A stretch of DNA of 6,829 nucleotides, taken from an uncultured Dialister sp. (lineage in GTDB: Bacteria; Bacillota; Negativicutes; Veillonellales; Dialisteraceae). Below the pieces are notes generated by a model. That model had not been told where the DNA came from and ran no database searches. It saw only the letters and a list, made by a program, of their open reading frames with translations. The stretch spans positions 1 to 6,829 of the forward strand of contig UQQQ01000076.1 of assembly GCA_900543165.1 (NCBI GenBank), given 5' to 3'. Made by a program: the position numbers and the translations under genes. Below are positions 5,594-6,829 of the stretch, one piece after another (the first letter of the stretch is position 1; the number at the start of each line of letters is the position of its first letter).

Positions 5594-6560
5594 ATAGGGA
5601 AGCCGGGAAGAGGAGCCGGCAGAGGAAAAGCACAAGGGGAAGGGTGAGAATGGAAAGCGACATCTGCGTCATCAGGGATCTCTGGAAGATGGACTTCTGT
5701 GCGCTGCTGGTGGTGTCAGCCATGGAGAAATCCATGGCGCAGGGGATAGCGGCGAAAAAAAGAAGGATTTCTTTTGCCAGATCATCCATCGACGGAAAAA
5801 GGGTGAGAAGGCCCAGCGCTAAGAGTGGCGATAGGAGGAGTTTCACCAGTGCGGGAAGGAGGATGTCTTTGCTGACCGTGAAGCGGTGGCTGCGCTGGAT
5901 CATGACGCCGGTCGTGACAGCAGTCAGGACGACGAAAGCGCCGGTGAAGTGGTGCAGTACGGGATAGAGAAAGGTGCCTTTCAGCGAGAGGCCGAAGTGC
6001 TGCGCGGCAAAGGCAAGAAGCGCGCCGTAGAGGACGGGGGTCGTAAGCGCGCGAAGCAGGAGAGACGAGAGGGAAGAGGACTCCCGGCTCACGATGGCGT
6101 GTCCCGCCGTGCGGAGCAGCAGGTGGGAAAATGTCATGAGGAGAGACAGGAGCGCGAGCGCTTTCGGAAGCTCCGCTGCTTCTCCTGCGGAGGCAAAGGG
6201 CAGGTGGGAAAAGGTGAAGTAGGTGAGGAGGCCGCCAAGGTAGCAGACGTTCGGACAGGAGGCCATGCCGCAGATGGCCTGCCGGAGGGAAGGCTCTTGG
6301 GAGAGGCCTTTGGAAAGAAGTGATGACAGCACGAAAAGGAGTGCCGTCAGAAGAAGCGCCGCCGGAAGCAGGAGGAAATCAGAGGCGGCAAGCGGCACCT
6401 GATACAGGCTGAAAAAGACGAAGCAGGGCAGTATCACGCGCGTGATGACGATCTCGTAGGTCTTGACGTCGATCTTGAATTTGCCCGCTAGAAACCATCC
6501 GCCGCCTAGAAAAACGAGGATGGGGAGCACGTCGAACCATATGATGTAAAGTATATCCAT
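5592..6560 (-). CDS. AEC-family transporter, divergent paralogue
   Basis: A 322-residue, very hydrophobic protein (about ten helices) and first gene of the transporter pair. Similarity to the downstream AEC protein is clear at the N-terminus (VLPILVFLGGGWFLAGKFKID against VPLLVFVAIGYLLDLRYHLD), in the middle (TTGVMIQRS against ALGIQIHRS) and at the end (RLLFP against RVLFP). The Asn/Gly-rich signature of the first half is replaced by ASCPNVCYLGG (100-110), so the helix-breaking residues believed to shape the transport path are not kept in place. It may have a different substrate, act as a partner subunit of the downstream protein, or be degenerating; the frame is intact. The start is supported by AAAGGA five bases upstream. 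Family assignment is good; function is uncertain. Confidence 0.85.
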   Translation of the reverse strand: MDILYIIWFDVLPILVFLGGGWFLAGKFKIDVKTYEIVITRVILPCFVFFSLYQVPLAASDFLLLPAALLLTALLFVLSSLLSKGLSQEPSLRQAICGMASCPNVCYLGGLLTYFTFSHLPFASAGEAAELPKALALLSLLMTFSHLLLRTAGHAIVSRESSSLSSLLLRALTTPVLYGALLAFAAQHFGLSLKGTFLYPVLHHFTGAFVVLTAVTTGVMIQRSHRFTVSKDILLPALVKLLLSPLLALGLLTLFPSMDDLAKEILLFFAAIPCAMDFSMADTTSSAQKSIFQRSLMTQMSLSILTLPLVLFLCRLLFPASL

Positions 6561-6565
6561 GGGAG

Positions 6566-6571
6566 TCCTTT
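6566..6571 (-). promoter_or_regulatory. RBS of the first AEC transporter gene
   Basis: AAAGGA on the minus strand, five bases before the ATG at 6560. It is weaker than the RBS of the second gene of the operon. Confidence 0.6.
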
Positions 6572-6640
6572 CGGAAAAATAAGGAATGAGACTTGAGGAG
6601 TGGAGGGGAAGGCTCTGCTATTTTTATGGGGGATCTAAAG

Positions 6641-6659
6641 GCTGAAATCTGATTTCAGC
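6641..6659. promoter_or_regulatory. Perfect 19-bp dyad, candidate operator of the AEC operon
   Basis: GCTGAAATC and GATTTCAGC are perfect inverted arms around a single central T. The dyad lies about 80 bases upstream of the first transporter's ATG. A spacing of one base suits a dimeric DNA-binding protein better than an RNA hairpin. No regulator gene for it lies in the window. Confidence 0.5.
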
Positions 6660-6666
6660 AATCTAC

Positions 6667-6701
6667 CCTGATCCCCAGGCCACCAGTCACCAGCTACTAA
6701 T
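6667..6701. repeat. Heptanucleotide array upstream of the AEC operon
   Basis: Five in-phase 7-nt units: CCTGATC, CCCAGGC, CACCAGT, CACCAGC and TACTAAT. They are more degenerate than the other arrays, but CACCAGT also occurs in the array at 241-247. Confidence 0.5.
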
Positions 6702-6715
6702 TTTTATATCACTAT

Positions 6716-6744
6716 AGTATACAACGGAATGGCGGGCGAATAAA
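6716..6744 (-). promoter_or_regulatory. Candidate promoter for the AEC operon
   Basis: Minus-strand TATACT (6716-6721) is a good -10 match, with TTTATT (6739-6744) 17 bases upstream as a poor -35. It would give a leader of about 150 bases containing the heptamer array and the 19-bp dyad. Confidence 0.3.
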
Positions 6745-6783
6745 GGGGCAGGAGGGCGGGCGCATTTCCGTTTTCTGTAGGAT

Positions 6784-6829
6784 TACAATACATGTGTTAC
6801 ACATTGAAAACATGAAAAGCGAGATATCC
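6784..6829 (+). other. Possible promoter, operator dyad and truncated gene start at the window edge
   Basis: TACAAT (6784-6789) resembles a -10 box. It is followed by a perfect dyad ATGTGT-T-ACACAT (6792-6804) and an ATG at 6812 opening MKSEIS before the window ends. There is no clear Shine-Dalgarno sequence and no -35 of note. A small DNA-binding protein that represses itself at the dyad would fit this layout, but six codons are too few to support any call. Confidence 0.2.

Noticed and set aside
5582..5635. Longer N-terminus for the second AEC transporter starting at 5635
   Set aside because: The extra 18 residues (MCFSSAGSSS...) are translated from the end of the upstream gene, and a strong RBS marks the ATG at 5581.

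Overview
The window reads as ordinary chromosomal DNA from a moderately GC-rich diderm (outer-membrane) bacterium. My best guess is a Firmicute of the class Negativicutes (Megasphaera, Dialister or Selenomonas-like). This rests on an ArnT/PMT-type lipid-linked glycosyltransferase, a Firmicute-style two-component system, strong AAGGAGG ribosome binding sites and very repeat-rich intergenic DNA. The assignment is an inference, not something the sequence proves.

There are five complete protein genes. A membrane glycosyltransferase of the GT39/GT83 (PMT/ArnT) type lies on the minus strand (279-1733). Divergent from it is a sensor kinase and OmpR-type response regulator operon on the plus strand (2274-4423), translationally coupled by an ATGA overlap. 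A bidirectional terminator (4508-4549) separates it from a convergent minus-strand operon of two AEC-family (auxin efflux carrier-like) transporters (4604-5581 and 5592-6560). The two transporters are paralogues, and the promoter-proximal one has lost the family's most conserved motif. Any functional link between the glycosyltransferase and the two-component system (envelope modification under sensor control) is inferred only from their divergent placement.

The unusual content is between the genes. Two full copies (14-198 and 1892-2056) and one inverted partial copy (2079-2153) of a modular repeat surround the glycosyltransferase gene. Comparing the two full copies shows three hairpins whose stems differ by compensated base pairs, so the fold seems to be conserved rather than the sequence. 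Almost every intergenic stretch also carries a degenerate array of 7-nt units. The unit sequence differs from place to place (GAAAT-type, CCCTAGT-type, CCTGAAC-type, TGTCTAA-type), but the period stays seven. These arrays sit close to gene ends and place stop codons in several or all reading frames.

The right end (6561-6829) holds the upstream region of the transporter operon, with a perfect 19-bp dyad. At the very edge is another short dyad in front of a possible plus-strand gene start that cannot be followed. I saw no RNA genes, no CRISPR array and no transposase.
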